DNA of 46,929 nucleotides from Acidimicrobiaceae bacterium (GCA_003133665.1 PKYK01000050.1:1-46929), one strand, 5' to 3'. Positions 16,444 through 24,862 are shown, numbered from the stretch's first letter. Made by a program: numbers and translations. Notes: generated by a model not told the origin, from the letters alone.

Positions 16444-18051
16444 ATGCCTTCGCGCGCCGCTCTCACCACCGCCGCTTCCCTCGTCGAACGGGCCCAGCAG
16501 GTCATCGACGGGGCTCTGCGCCAGCTCAAGCAGCGTGGCGGTCCGGACCGCCAGCAGTCCCTCGCCTACGACATCGCCCACGCCGCCAGTGCCGTCGCGA
16601 CCGCGCGGGCGTGCCTCGGCTACGCCGAGAAGGGATCGACCGAGGCTGGCCTCACGACGGCGTTCCTCGGCCTGGCGCTGAGCGACCTGGCGACGCGCGT
16701 CCTCGGACGCGAAGAGCTCTGGGGTGTGCCGGTTGACTGGTTCCAACCGTTCGCCGGCTTCCTCGCCGAGCAGCGCGACCCCGCCGTGCTCGCGGCGCTC
16801 GCCGAGACGCCCGGCGACAAGCACCTCGACCAGGAGTTCCAGATGGTCGCCGACATGTTCCACCGCTTCGCCGACGAGCAGGTCCGCCCGCACGCCGAAC
16901 ACGTGCACCGCACCAACGGGGACATCCCCGAGTCGATCATCGCGGGACTCGCCGAACTGGGGGGATTCGGTCTCTCGGTGCCCGAGGAGTTCGGCGGCTT
17001 CGCGACCGGTGGCGAGTCCGAGTACCTCGGCATGGTCATTGCGACCGAGGAGCTGTCGTGGGGCGGCCTCGGCATCGGGGGCTCGCTCATCACCCGCCCC
17101 GAGATCCTCACGCGCGCGTTGCTCAGCGGTGGCACCCAGGCCCAGAAGGAGCACTGGCTGCCGCGCTTGGCGAGCGGCGAGACGTTGGCCGCGATCGCCG
17201 TCACCGAGCCCGACTTCGGCAGTGACGTGGCGGGACTCAACACCATGGCCACCCAGACCACCGGCGGTTGGCTGATCAACGGCACCAAGACCTGGTGCAC
17301 GTTCGGCGCCCGGGCCGAAGTGCTGGCGCTGCTCGCGCGCACGGATCCCGACCGCAGCACGGCCCACCGCGGACTGTCGCTGTTCCTGGTGGAAAAGCCC
17401 CGGGGCGATAGCCACGGCTTCCTCTTCAGCCAGGACGCCGCATCCGAGAGCCGCAACGACGCCAATGGCCGGCTCGAGGGACGACCGATCGACACTTTGG
17501 GTTACCGGGGCATGCACTCCTACGAGCTCAGCTTCGACAACTGGTTCGTGCCCGACGAGAACCTCGTCGGCGGCGAAGCGGGACTCGGGAAGGGCTTCTA
17601 CTTCCAGATGGCCGGCTTCGAGAACGGCCGCATCCAGACCACGGCGCGGGCCGTCGGGGTCATGCAGGCCGCCTACGAGGCCGCGCTCGACTACGCGCGC
17701 AACCGCGTCGTCTTCGGCGAACCGATCATCAACTACGAGCTCACCCGAGTGAAGCTCGGCACGATGGCCGCCATCATCCAGTCCTCGCGTCAGTTCTCGC
17801 TCGAAGTGGCGCGACTGATGGGCCAGGGCCGCGGCACGATGGAGGCCTCGATGGCCAAGGCCTACGTCTGCCGGGCGGCCGAGTGGGTCACCCGCGAGGC
17901 GATGCAGATCCACGGCGGCATGGGCTACGCCGAGGAGTACCCGGTCAGCCGCTACTTCGTCGACGCGCGGGTGCTCTCGATCTTCGAAGGGGCCGACGAG
18001 ACGCTCTGTTTGAAGGTCGTCGCGCGCCGGCTCCTCGACCAGCTGGCCTAG
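16444..18051 (+). CDS. mcd: Acyl-CoA dehydrogenase, probable (2S)-methylsuccinyl-CoA dehydrogenase
   Basis: 535 residues from ATG 16444. An extra N-terminal helical domain of about 125 residues precedes a standard acyl-CoA dehydrogenase core. The core shows AIAVTEPDFGSDVAGLNT (FAD and substrate loop), WLINGTKTWCTFGARAEV, IHGGMGYAEEYPVSRYFVDA and FEGADETL with catalytic-base candidate Glu515. The added N-terminal domain and the ADE-type ending are features of methylsuccinyl-CoA dehydrogenase, which makes mesaconyl-CoA in the ethylmalonyl-CoA pathway. Adjacent mesaconyl-CoA hydratase-like and malyl-CoA lyase-like genes support this. The frame is open much further upstream, but that region is antisense to the DUF6941 gene. 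Another acyl-CoA dehydrogenase specificity remains possible. Confidence 0.75.
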   Translation: MPSRAALTTAASLVERAQQVIDGALRQLKQRGGPDRQQSLAYDIAHAASAVATARACLGYAEKGSTEAGLTTAFLGLALSDLATRVLGREELWGVPVDWFQPFAGFLAEQRDPAVLAALAETPGDKHLDQEFQMVADMFHRFADEQVRPHAEHVHRTNGDIPESIIAGLAELGGFGLSVPEEFGGFATGGESEYLGMVIATEELSWGGLGIGGSLITRPEILTRALLSGGTQAQKEHWLPRLASGETLAAIAVTEPDFGSDVAGLNTMATQTTGGWLINGTKTWCTFGARAEVLALLARTDPDRSTAHRGLSLFLVEKPRGDSHGFLFSQDAASESRNDANGRLEGRPIDTLGYRGMHSYELSFDNWFVPDENLVGGEAGLGKGFYFQMAGFENGRIQTTARAVGVMQAAYEAALDYARNRVVFGEPIINYELTRVKLGTMAAIIQSSRQFSLEVARLMGQGRGTMEASMAKAYVCRAAEWVTREAMQIHGGMGYAEEYPVSRYFVDARVLSIFEGADETLCLKVVARRLLDQLA

Positions 18052-18057
18052 CGCGCC

Positions 18058-19257
18058 CTATTCCTCATCGATCGTGAAGGGACTATGCACGGCCCCTAGA
18101 GTGATACCGGCCGAGTGCCGGTCGGGCCGCTCACCGCGCGCGACCTGGGCATTCAGGGCGGCCCGCTCCCAGCGCGCTTCGACCTTGCCGTAGCGCCAGT
18201 AGAGCAGCGCCGCCAGCCAGATGAAGATGAACATCCCGACGATCGTGAAACCGGCGGTGTTGATGTTGAACCGCGCCGCGTAGTCCCAGAGCCCACCCTT
18301 CAGGTGCAGCTGGCCGACGAGAACCTGCAGCAACTCCAGTGTCCCGATGTAGAAGGCCACGAACACGCTGAGCCCGGTGATGGTGATGTTGTAATAGACC
18401 TTGCGGACCGGCTTGGAGAAGGCCCAGCCGTAGGCGAAGTTCATGAACGAGCCGTCGATCGTGTCGAGCAGGCTCATCCCGGCCGCGAAGAGGATGGGCA
18501 GGCTGAGGATGGCCCAGAAGGGCAGGCCGGCCGCCACCGACGTCCCGGCGAGCACCAGGAAGGCCACTTCGGTGGCGGTGTCGAAGCCGAGGCCGAACAG
18601 GAAGCCCAAAGGGTACATCTTCCACGAGGCGTCGATGGACCTGGCGATCGGGCCGAAGAAGCGCATCATCAAGCCCCGGGCGTTGAGGTGCTTCTCCAGT
18701 TCGGAGTCGTCGAACCGGCCCTGGCGCATCTGGACGAACAGGCGCACGATGCCGACCAGGATCACGAGGTTCAACGTCGCGATCAGGTAGAGGAAACTCC
18801 CCGAGACGACGGTCCCGATCAGTCCGCCGTAGTGGTGGAGTCCCGAGTTCGAGTTGCGGACCTGCGAACCCAGGGCCCGCGCCCCGAGGCCGAGCAGCAC
18901 CGTGAGCCCGAAGACCACCGACGAGTGGCCGAGCGAGAAGAAGAAGCCGACCGACATCGGCCGCTTGCCCTCGGACATGAACTTGCGCGTGGTGTTGTCG
19001 ATCGCCGCGATGTGGTCCGCGTCAAAGGCGTGGCGCATGCCGAGGGTGTAGGCGAGCACACCCGTACCGATCCCGAGGACCTTCGTGGAACCCACCCCGT
19101 AGTGATGGCTCGAGGCGAGCACGAGCAGCGTCCAGCCGACCAGGTGCAGCAGCGCGATGAAGCCGAACATCGCGTACATCTTTCGCCACTCCGAGGGCGA
19201 GAACGAGGAGCGCACGCGCTGACGCAGCGTGGTCGGGTCCGTCGTCAGCGTGGCCAT
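18058..19257 (-). CDS. Nickel/cobalt permease (NiCoT, HoxN/NixA family)
   Basis: 399 residues and about eight hydrophobic segments. The NiCoT signature HAFDADHIAAIDN is present with His76, Asp81 and His82 (the HX4DH metal-recognition motif in helix II). FSLGHSSVVFGLTV and LFGLGFDTATEVAFLVLAG are the other family motifs. Such secondary permeases import Ni2+ or Co2+ at the cytoplasmic membrane; selectivity cannot be read from the sequence. It ends 6 bp from the end of the convergent mcd-like gene and lies just downstream of the malyl-CoA lyase-like gene on the same strand. Cobalt for coenzyme B12 of ethylmalonyl-CoA mutase is a reasonable but unproven purpose. A dyad upstream may be an operator. 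Confidence 0.9.
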   Translation of the reverse strand: MATLTTDPTTLRQRVRSSFSPSEWRKMYAMFGFIALLHLVGWTLLVLASSHHYGVGSTKVLGIGTGVLAYTLGMRHAFDADHIAAIDNTTRKFMSEGKRPMSVGFFFSLGHSSVVFGLTVLLGLGARALGSQVRNSNSGLHHYGGLIGTVVSGSFLYLIATLNLVILVGIVRLFVQMRQGRFDDSELEKHLNARGLMMRFFGPIARSIDASWKMYPLGFLFGLGFDTATEVAFLVLAGTSVAAGLPFWAILSLPILFAAGMSLLDTIDGSFMNFAYGWAFSKPVRKVYYNITITGLSVFVAFYIGTLELLQVLVGQLHLKGGLWDYAARFNINTAGFTIVGMFIFIWLAALLYWRYGKVEARWERAALNAQVARGERPDRHSAGITLGAVHSPFTIDEE

Positions 19258-19270
19258 GGGGCCACCCTAC

Positions 19271-19285
19271 TGGGAGGTATTCCCA
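19271..19285 (-). promoter_or_regulatory. Inverted repeat upstream of the Ni/Co permease
   Basis: TGGGA-N5-TCCCA lies 14 bases upstream of the permease ATG in a 39-bp gap. Its position fits an operator for a metal-responsive repressor, but the arms are only five bases and no regulator gene is close. Confidence 0.3.
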
Positions 19286-19296
19286 ATAAGACGGAG

Positions 19297-20235
19297 TTAG
19301 TTCGCCGAGCGGTTGAGACCGGCGCGGGTGCCGCGGGTGACGAATTTGGTCGCCATCTTGCGACTGGCCTCGTCGATCATCTCGTCGCCGAACATCACCG
19401 CGCCGGCGTTATTCTCGTCGGTCGCCACGCGGTAGGCCTCGAGGATGTCCCAGGCCCGGTCGAACTGCTCCTGGGTCGGTGAGTAGACCTCGTTCAGCAC
19501 CAGTGCCTGGTCGGGGGTCAGGGCCCACTTCCCGTCGTAGCCCAGCATCCGCGTGCGCTGGGAGAACTCGCGCAGCGCGTCGAGCTCGCGGACCTTCAGG
19601 AACGGTCCGTCGATCACCTGCAGCCCGTTGGCCCGACCGGCCATCAGAATGCGCGAGAAGACGTAGTTGAAGTGGTCGCCGGGGTACTCGGGGATCGCGA
19701 CCCCACCGGTCAGCACCGGCATCTCGATCGACGCGGCGAAGTCGGCCGGTCCGAAGATGATGGTCTCGAGCCGGGGCGACGCCGCGCAGATGTCGTCGAC
19801 GTTGATGAGCCCGCGGGCCGTCTCGATCTGGGCCTCGATGCCGATGTGCCCGACCGGCAGGCCGGCGTTCTTCTCCACCTGGGTGAGCAGCAGGTCCATC
19901 GCCACGACGTCGGCGGCGCTCTGGACCTTCGGCAGCATGATCTCGTCGAGGCGCGTCCCGGCGTTGCCGACGACGTCGATGACGTCGCCGTAGGTCCACT
20001 GGCTGTCCCACGCGTTCACCCGGACACACAGCACCCGCTCCCCCCAGTCCTGACTGCGGATGGCGTTGACGACCTTGGCCCGGGCCGCGACCTTCTCGTT
20101 CGGCGCGACGGAGTCCTCGAGGTCCAGGAACGTCATGTCGGCGGTCGCGGTCGGGGCCTTCGCGAGAAAGCGGTCCGACGAACCCGGAGTTGACAGGCAG
20201 GAGCGACGAGGAAGGTTGCGGGAGCGTTCAGACAT
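19297..20235 (-). CDS. mcl1: HpcH/HpaI-CitE family lyase, probable L-malyl-CoA/beta-methylmalyl-CoA lyase
   Basis: 312 residues with a TIM-barrel of the CitE/malyl-CoA lyase group. Diagnostic blocks are RSCLSTPGSSDRF, TFLDLEDSVAPNEK (metal-binding acidic residues), VRVNAWDSQW, IEAQIETARGLIN with the metal-binding Glu, and IFGPADFAASI with the second acidic ligand. The C-terminal extension after YDGKWALTPDQ, including SPTQEQFDRA, is typical of Mcl-type lyases. These cleave beta-methylmalyl-CoA to glyoxylate and propionyl-CoA in the ethylmalonyl-CoA pathway, and also malyl-CoA. The gene diverges from the NlpC/P60 gene and precedes the Ni/Co permease gene by 39 bp. A citryl-CoA lyase-like role is the main alternative. 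Confidence 0.82.
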   Translation of the reverse strand: MSERSRNLPRRSCLSTPGSSDRFLAKAPTATADMTFLDLEDSVAPNEKVAARAKVVNAIRSQDWGERVLCVRVNAWDSQWTYGDVIDVVGNAGTRLDEIMLPKVQSAADVVAMDLLLTQVEKNAGLPVGHIGIEAQIETARGLINVDDICAASPRLETIIFGPADFAASIEMPVLTGGVAIPEYPGDHFNYVFSRILMAGRANGLQVIDGPFLKVRELDALREFSQRTRMLGYDGKWALTPDQALVLNEVYSPTQEQFDRAWDILEAYRVATDENNAGAVMFGDEMIDEASRKMATKFVTRGTRAGLNRSAN

Positions 20236-20417
20236 GCCGGTGAGCCTATTCTTTGACGTCGTCGACGTCCCATCCGTCCGAGACCGGCCATGGACCAGTC
20301 ACAGGACACCCATTCTGATCAGGAGTCTTAAAACTTCTTACCCGATCGGGGGCGACAGCGGGGAGGGTGAGCCGGTAGCCTTAACGCCGTGACTGACGTC
20401 GAGCGCTGGAGGCGCCC

Positions 20418-21494
20418 TTGACGCTACGGCCGGCACGGGAGCTCCAGCGGTTCCGATGGATAGCTTCCATTCTGGCTGTCGTCGCAGTGTGTTCGAGCAC
20501 TGTGGCTGTTTCGTCACGTCCGGCCGGCGCGTCGGGAATCTCGACCGATCGCGCCAAGGCGGCCGTGCTGTACAAGCAGATCCAGACCATCAACAGCCAG
20601 GTGGAACGACTCGGCCAGAAGTACGACCAGGCGCACGTCAAGCTCGAGAACATCAACAATCAGATCACCAACACCAAGAACGTGGTCGCCGGGATCGAGC
20701 GCAACGTCGCCAAGGGCAACGTCCAACTCCGCCAGGACGCGATCTTCGCCTACGTGACCAACGGATCGTCGGCGAGCAACAGTCCGCTCTTCTCCTCGAG
20801 CGCCTCGAAGGTTGGCGCCACCAACGTCTACAACCAGCTCGCCGAGGGCAACATCTCGACCACCCTGGCCAGTCTCAAGAACTACAAGATCGAACTCACC
20901 CAGGAACGCTCCATCCTGAAGGGTGAGGTCCTGCAGGCCGCCAACGCGACCCGCACGGCCGCCAAGGCCTTCCACGACGCGCGGGTCCTGCAGGCCTCGC
21001 TGCAGAACGCCCTCAACCAGGTGAAGGGCCAGATCGCCTACTTCATCCGCCAGCAGGCAGCGGCCGCCGCCGCGAAGGCCGCGGGCACCATTGCGTCCGC
21101 GAAGCCCATCGCCGGTGTCCCGGCGCCGCCGCCCAACACGCGCGCCGGCATGGCGATCCGGGCCGCCGAGAGCTACATCGGGGTCCCCTACTCCTGGGGC
21201 GGCGCGTCGCGCTACGGCGTGGACTGTTCGGGTCTCATCATGCTCGCCTACGCCGCGGCCGGCATCTTCTTCCCCCACTACTCCGGCGCCCAGTACGCCG
21301 ACACCGTGCGGGTGCCGCTCTGGGACATCCAGCCCGGGGACCTGCTCTTCTACGGCTACAACGGTGACGAACACGTCGCGATGTACGTCGGCAACCACCA
21401 GATGATCGAGGCCGAGATGACCGGGACGCGCGTGCACATCACCCCCGTCCGCCTCGGCTACGGCTTCGCTGGTCTCGGTCGACCCCGCGCCTAG
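20418..21494 (+). CDS. Secreted NlpC/P60 peptidoglycan endopeptidase with coiled coil
   Basis: 358 residues. A signal peptide with hydrophobic core IASILAVVAVCSSTVAV probably ends near ASG at 39. A long helical coiled coil occupies about 42-215 and an Ala-rich and Pro-rich linker follows. The NlpC/P60 domain (about 240-358) has Cys270 (YGVDCSGLIML) and His319 (GDEHVAMYVG) as catalytic residues. The PYSWGGASRYG block is typical. This is the architecture of RipA-like cell-separation hydrolases, where the coiled coil restrains the enzyme until activated. The start is a TTG backed by GGAGG five bases upstream. lgt follows after 2 bp, so the two are co-transcribed. Confidence 0.92.
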   Translation: MTLRPARELQRFRWIASILAVVAVCSSTVAVSSRPAGASGISTDRAKAAVLYKQIQTINSQVERLGQKYDQAHVKLENINNQITNTKNVVAGIERNVAKGNVQLRQDAIFAYVTNGSSASNSPLFSSSASKVGATNVYNQLAEGNISTTLASLKNYKIELTQERSILKGEVLQAANATRTAAKAFHDARVLQASLQNALNQVKGQIAYFIRQQAAAAAAKAAGTIASAKPIAGVPAPPPNTRAGMAIRAAESYIGVPYSWGGASRYGVDCSGLIMLAYAAAGIFFPHYSGAQYADTVRVPLWDIQPGDLLFYGYNGDEHVAMYVGNHQMIEAEMTGTRVHITPVRLGYGFAGLGRPRA

Positions 21495-21496
21495 GC

Positions 21497-22303
21497 GTGT
21501 CCGCCTTCCCCACGGCCTTTCACCTCGGCCCGCTGACCTTTCATATCTACGGCTTCGGTCTGGCCATTGCCGCCTACGTCGCCTACCTGTACGCGCGTCG
21601 TCGGCTACACCGCGCCGACTTCGACCTTGAACCCTTCGGCCGATTCGCAATCGCACTGATCGTCAGTGGACTCATCGGCGCGCGCATCGCCCACGTCGCC
21701 ACCAACTGGAGTTACTACTCGGGCCACCCCGGCCGCTGGCTCGCCCTCTGGCAGGGCGGACTCGCGAGCTTCGGGGGCATCGCCCTCGCCCTGCCAGTCG
21801 GCCTGTATCTACAGCGACGATGGTGGCCAACAGTGTCACTCGCCCGCTTCACCGATGCACTCCTGCCTGCATTAATTGCCGGTTGGGCGCTGGGACGAGT
21901 ACTCGGTCCACAGTTCATGGTTAACGGCGGCGGGCATCTCACTCATCAGTGGTTCGGCATGCACTATGCGGGACAGGTCGGCAAGCGCATACCGGTGCCC
22001 TTGATTCAAGGAGCCGAGGATGGCCTTTTGTGGCTTCTCTTAATTTGGACTGAACGAAGAGGTATTGCCGAACGCGCAGGAGTTCTCACTGCAATGGCGA
22101 TGATTGTCTGGGGTTTGGTACGGGCTCTTGATGAACGTCTTCTCTTAGGCGAGCAGTCTCACAGCGGATCATTGGGAGTTCAGGTTGCGGGACTTGCGCT
22201 CGCAGTTATGGGGGCAGCACTTCTGATGCGACAACTAAGACTCCAACGCGACGATCAAGGCTTATTGGATCATGAAACGACAACCTACGACCCACATCCC
22301 TGA
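21497..22303 (+). CDS. lgt: Prolipoprotein diacylglyceryl transferase-like protein (Lgt family), divergent
   Basis: 268 residues and about seven membrane segments. Lgt moves diacylglycerol from phosphatidylglycerol to the lipobox cysteine of prolipoproteins. Family traits are LTFHIYGFGLAIA at the N-terminus, IVSGLIGARIAHV, GGLASFGGIALALP and a C-terminal VWGLVRALDERLL that matches the GRFxxE region. The central signature is irregular: GRVLGPQFMVNGGG replaces the usual GRxxNFxNGE block, with one extra residue. Base composition drops sharply after about 21840; TTA leucine codons appear (three in the last 100 codons) although they are absent earlier. The GTG start is 2 bp after the endopeptidase stop. 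The stop lies 2 bp before a tRNA-like fragment. It may be a paralogue or a recombined allele. Confidence 0.75.
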   Translation: MSAFPTAFHLGPLTFHIYGFGLAIAAYVAYLYARRRLHRADFDLEPFGRFAIALIVSGLIGARIAHVATNWSYYSGHPGRWLALWQGGLASFGGIALALPVGLYLQRRWWPTVSLARFTDALLPALIAGWALGRVLGPQFMVNGGGHLTHQWFGMHYAGQVGKRIPVPLIQGAEDGLLWLLLIWTERRGIAERAGVLTAMAMIVWGLVRALDERLLLGEQSHSGSLGVQVAGLALAVMGAALLMRQLRLQRDDQGLLDHETTTYDPHP

Positions 22304-22541
22304 CCTTTAATCCCAAGGTGCCGGGATCGAGACCCGGGCTGCCCACCAAAGCATTGTGACAACTCGTCCTCGTGGGTCCCAACAGTCGGGGCTTCTGCCA
22401 ACTCGAAGAAAAAATCTGCGGATACAAGAAATCTCGTCTACACAAAGCCCGGTTCGATTCAGTCGGGCGGAGTGGTGCGAGATTGGTGGATGAACTCACG
22501 GGACGGCGGGGCCGCCCCAATGGTGACGAGCGCTGGTTACC
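22304..22541. other. Intergenic region after lgt
   Basis: After the tRNA-like fragment, about 190 bp show no coding signal. A GCCCG/CGGGC hairpin (22447-22451 with 22464-22468) surrounds GTTCGATTC, superficially like a T-arm but with imperfect geometry. It may act as a terminator for the minus-strand ABC operon that ends at 22542. Confidence 0.3.
22306..22348 (+). pseudogene. 3' half of a tRNA-Lys(UUU)-like gene, possible attachment-site relic
   Basis: Starting at TTTAA, which fits an anticodon UUU and 3' loop, the sequence gives an anticodon-stem 3' strand (TCCCA), a 5-nt variable loop (AGGTG), a perfect 5-bp T-stem (22321-22325 with 22333-22337) around a 7-nt loop, a 7-nt acceptor strand GCTGCCC, a discriminator A and an encoded CCA ending at 22348. 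The T-loop reads ATCGAGA instead of TTCRANN, so one key base is altered. No matching 5' half (GGGCAGC plus a D-arm) lies next to it. A 3' half alone is what site-specific integration into tRNA genes leaves at the far end of an element. For this orientation the element would have lain to the left. Confidence 0.6.
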
Positions 22542-23300
22542 CTAGGGCTTGGTGGGCACTTCCTCAACCACCTTGCCGTCGCGCACGTGGATAGTTCGGT
22601 CAGCGGCGGCGGCGATGGAGAGGTCATGGGTGACGAGCACGACGGTCACCCCAGTATCGTGCACCTGCTTGACGAGGGCGAGTATGCGGGCGGCGGACGC
22701 GGAGTCGAGACTACCGGTGGGCTCGTCGGCCAGTAAGAGTCTCGGGCGATTGGCCAGTGCTCGGGCGACGGCCACGCGCTGGCGCTCGCCACCGGACAGT
22801 TGGGTGGGGAGTCGATGTTCTCTCCCCGCGAGATCGACCTGCGTCAACAACTCGCTCGCCCGGGCCCGGCGCTCGTGGGCGGTGGTCCTGGTGCCAAACA
22901 TCACCACCTCGACGTTGGCCACGAGTGGCTGGTTCGCGAGCAGGTTGTGGAGTTGGAACACTAAGCCGACGTGGTTGCGGCGATACTCGCTGAGGTCGTG
23001 AATTGTCAGTAGGTCCTGACCGTCGACGAGAACGGATCCGGAGGTGGGTGTATCGAGCGCGGCGATGAGGTGAAGTATGGTCGATTTGCCACACCCCGAC
23101 GGCCCAGTAACGGCCACGAACTCGCCCTGAGCTATTCGAAGGTCAATCTCGTCGAGGGCTCGGAATCCCCGCTCGTAGGTTTTGGTTACCCGACGAAGTT
23201 CGACCGCGTCTGGTCTCGCGGCGACGGCCCTGGGGGCCGGTTCATCGGTCGGCCCGGGCCCGCCGCCGAATGTGGTCGGCATGCCGCTCGGGTCACTCAT
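22542..23300 (-). CDS. ABC transporter ATP-binding protein, MacB/LolD type
   Basis: 252 residues. An N-terminal Gly/Pro-rich tail of about 30 residues precedes the ATPase. Walker A is GPSGCGKST, the Q-loop is FQLHNLLA, the signature LSGGERQRVAVARAL, Walker B LLLADEPTGSLD, and the switch VTHD. The EPTGSLDS form is characteristic of MacB/LolD/FtsE-type ATPases that drive mechanotransmission permeases. The start ATG overlaps the permease stop by 8 bp, so the two subunits are translationally coupled. The cargo is unknown: candidates are lipoproteins, peptides or an antimicrobial. No periplasmic adaptor gene is adjacent. Confidence 0.93.
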   Translation of the reverse strand: MSDPSGMPTTFGGGPGPTDEPAPRAVAARPDAVELRRVTKTYERGFRALDEIDLRIAQGEFVAVTGPSGCGKSTILHLIAALDTPTSGSVLVDGQDLLTIHDLSEYRRNHVGLVFQLHNLLANQPLVANVEVVMFGTRTTAHERRARASELLTQVDLAGREHRLPTQLSGGERQRVAVARALANRPRLLLADEPTGSLDSASAARILALVKQVHDTGVTVVLVTHDLSIAAAADRTIHVRDGKVVEEVPTKP

Positions 23301-24420
23301 AGCTGAGCGCCTTCAGCGGGACCAGCCGAGCCGCCCGAATCAACGGGTACAGGCTGCCGAGGACGGTCATGCCAACGGCGGTGGTCAGCCCGCGGGTGAA
23401 CGCGTCAGCGGTGAAGTTGGCGTGGAGCACACCGGTCAGACTCGGGATCCGCTCGAGCAAGGCGATCACCGCGAACGAGAGTCCCACGCCCACCGCGGCG
23501 CCAATCAGGGCCAGCAGGAGGTTCTCGCCGAGCAGGAGCGCGATGAGCCGCCGACGGGTCCACCCGACGGCTCGCAGGAGCCCGAACTCCCTGGTTCGTT
23601 CGAAGAGCGAGAGCAGCATCGTGTTGCCGACGATCACGGCGCCGATGGCGATGGCGAGCACGCTGCTGGCCGTAACTGCCGCTTGGAGGTAGACGAGGTT
23701 CTGGTCCGCCCGGCCGAACTGGGCGGCGGTCGTCATAGTCGTGAGTTCGGGCATCGCGTACTCGATGCGGTGCACGACGCCGGCAATCATCCTGGCGGAC
23801 CCGGCTCCGGTCACTTTCACGAACACCAGGGTCACGACACCCGGGAGTCGGTTGTAACCCTGCACCGACGGGAGAGGGAACATGGCCCCCGAGTCGCCGA
23901 AGGCGTTGCCGGTCGAGTAGATGCCGGTCACGGTATTCCACGTCTCCTGGGCGTAGAAACGACTGCCGACGTGGAGTCCCAGGTTGGTGGCGGTGCGCCA
24001 GCCGAGCATCACTTGATTGGTGGCGGTCGCCGCGTAGGGGTGACCGGCGACCACCGTGACGCCGAAGGCGGCCTGGTCCGCCGGGGAGATGCCAATCTCA
24101 ATGAAGAGCGGGGTAGCGGCGCTCAGACGTTCGGTCGCCACCAGCACCCCCACCGCACTCGCGACACCGGGGACCCGGCGAATCCGGGCCAACTCACCTT
24201 CGTCGATGGTGCTCGACAGTACGTCCGATACACCCTTCTGTGCCACGGTGATGTTGGCCTTGCCCACCGAGATCACCGCCGCCGCCGACTGCTCAAGGCT
24301 GCTGCTTGATACCTGCAGCGTGACCACGATGAGGACGGCGAACGCGATGGCCATGGCGAGCCCAATCGATCGGGCCTTCTTCGCCCACACGCCGCGCAGC
24401 ATGAACGCCAGATAGTCCAC
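23293..24420 (-). CDS. FtsX/MacB-type ABC transporter permease
   Basis: 375 residues. One N-terminal membrane helix (about 14-34, GLAMAIAFAVLIVVTLQVSS) is followed by a large extracytoplasmic domain. Three C-terminal helices then carry the FtsX-like motif: FERTREFGLLRAVGWTRRRL sits between helices two and three, and the protein ends LVPLKALSYE. This is the four-helix MacB/LolC topology. The GTG start has AGGAG 7 bases upstream. It forms an ATPase/permease operon. Such permeases usually work as dimers, without moving substrate through the membrane itself. Nothing in the sequence identifies the substrate. Confidence 0.9.
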   Translation of the reverse strand: MDYLAFMLRGVWAKKARSIGLAMAIAFAVLIVVTLQVSSSSLEQSAAAVISVGKANITVAQKGVSDVLSSTIDEGELARIRRVPGVASAVGVLVATERLSAATPLFIEIGISPADQAAFGVTVVAGHPYAATATNQVMLGWRTATNLGLHVGSRFYAQETWNTVTGIYSTGNAFGDSGAMFPLPSVQGYNRLPGVVTLVFVKVTGAGSARMIAGVVHRIEYAMPELTTMTTAAQFGRADQNLVYLQAAVTASSVLAIAIGAVIVGNTMLLSLFERTREFGLLRAVGWTRRRLIALLLGENLLLALIGAAVGVGLSFAVIALLERIPSLTGVLHANFTADAFTRGLTTAVGMTVLGSLYPLIRAARLVPLKALSYE

Positions 24421-24862
24421 CGTGCTTCTCCTGGGTCGCTAGATCGCCGCGTTCCGTCGACGTATTGATACTCGTTCGCCCTCGGCGGCGGCGACTAGAG
24501 CCGTTAGTCCCTTCTCGCTCGATTCGGCATCACCGCGGTGGCTACCGGCTCCGTTGCGTCGGGCCCGCCAACGCGGTGGCCGTCGATGTGGCCCATCGAG
24601 CGTCGTGACGTCATACATCGTGGGGAAGGTCGCGTGTCTCGAGGTGTCAGGTCACGCACGGGCCGTGACGTGTCACCGCGGGCCACCCGGTCGCGAGTTG
24701 CGTTGATCTCGCCACGCGATGAAGTCTCCCGCGGTGGATGTTGATCTTGATGCGGATCCAAATCAGCGCAGCTCCTCGCATCACCGCCACGGTGGATTGA
24801 AACCTAACGGCTGCTCCCGACTGCGACCGCGTTCACTCGCTCGACCCAACATCTTGCCGCTA
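24421..24862. other. Gene-poor region, 442 bp, with scattered CACCG/CGGTGG motifs
   Basis: No convincing gene is seen. A GCATCACCG...CGGTGG element occurs at 24528-24541 and again at 24778-24794; CGGTGG also recurs at 24572 and 24731. The last copy is followed by ATTGAAAC, which resembles the end of type I CRISPR repeats, but it is single. The left end must hold the ABC operon promoter. Confidence 0.3.

Noticed and set aside
22211..22348. GGGGCAGC at 22211 as the 5' half of an intron-containing tRNA matching the 3' fragment
   Set aside because: No D-arm or anticodon 5' strand follows, and the stretch is coding for the Lgt C-terminus.
22447..22468. Second T-arm-like hairpin with GTTCGATTC
   Set aside because: The stem does not close a 7-nt loop, and no acceptor strand or CCA follows.
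24777..24802. CRISPR-like repeat: a small palindrome followed by ATTGAAAC
   Set aside because: It occurs once. The related CACCGCGGTGG words nearby are not at regular spacing and lack the ATTGAAAC end. No cas genes are present.
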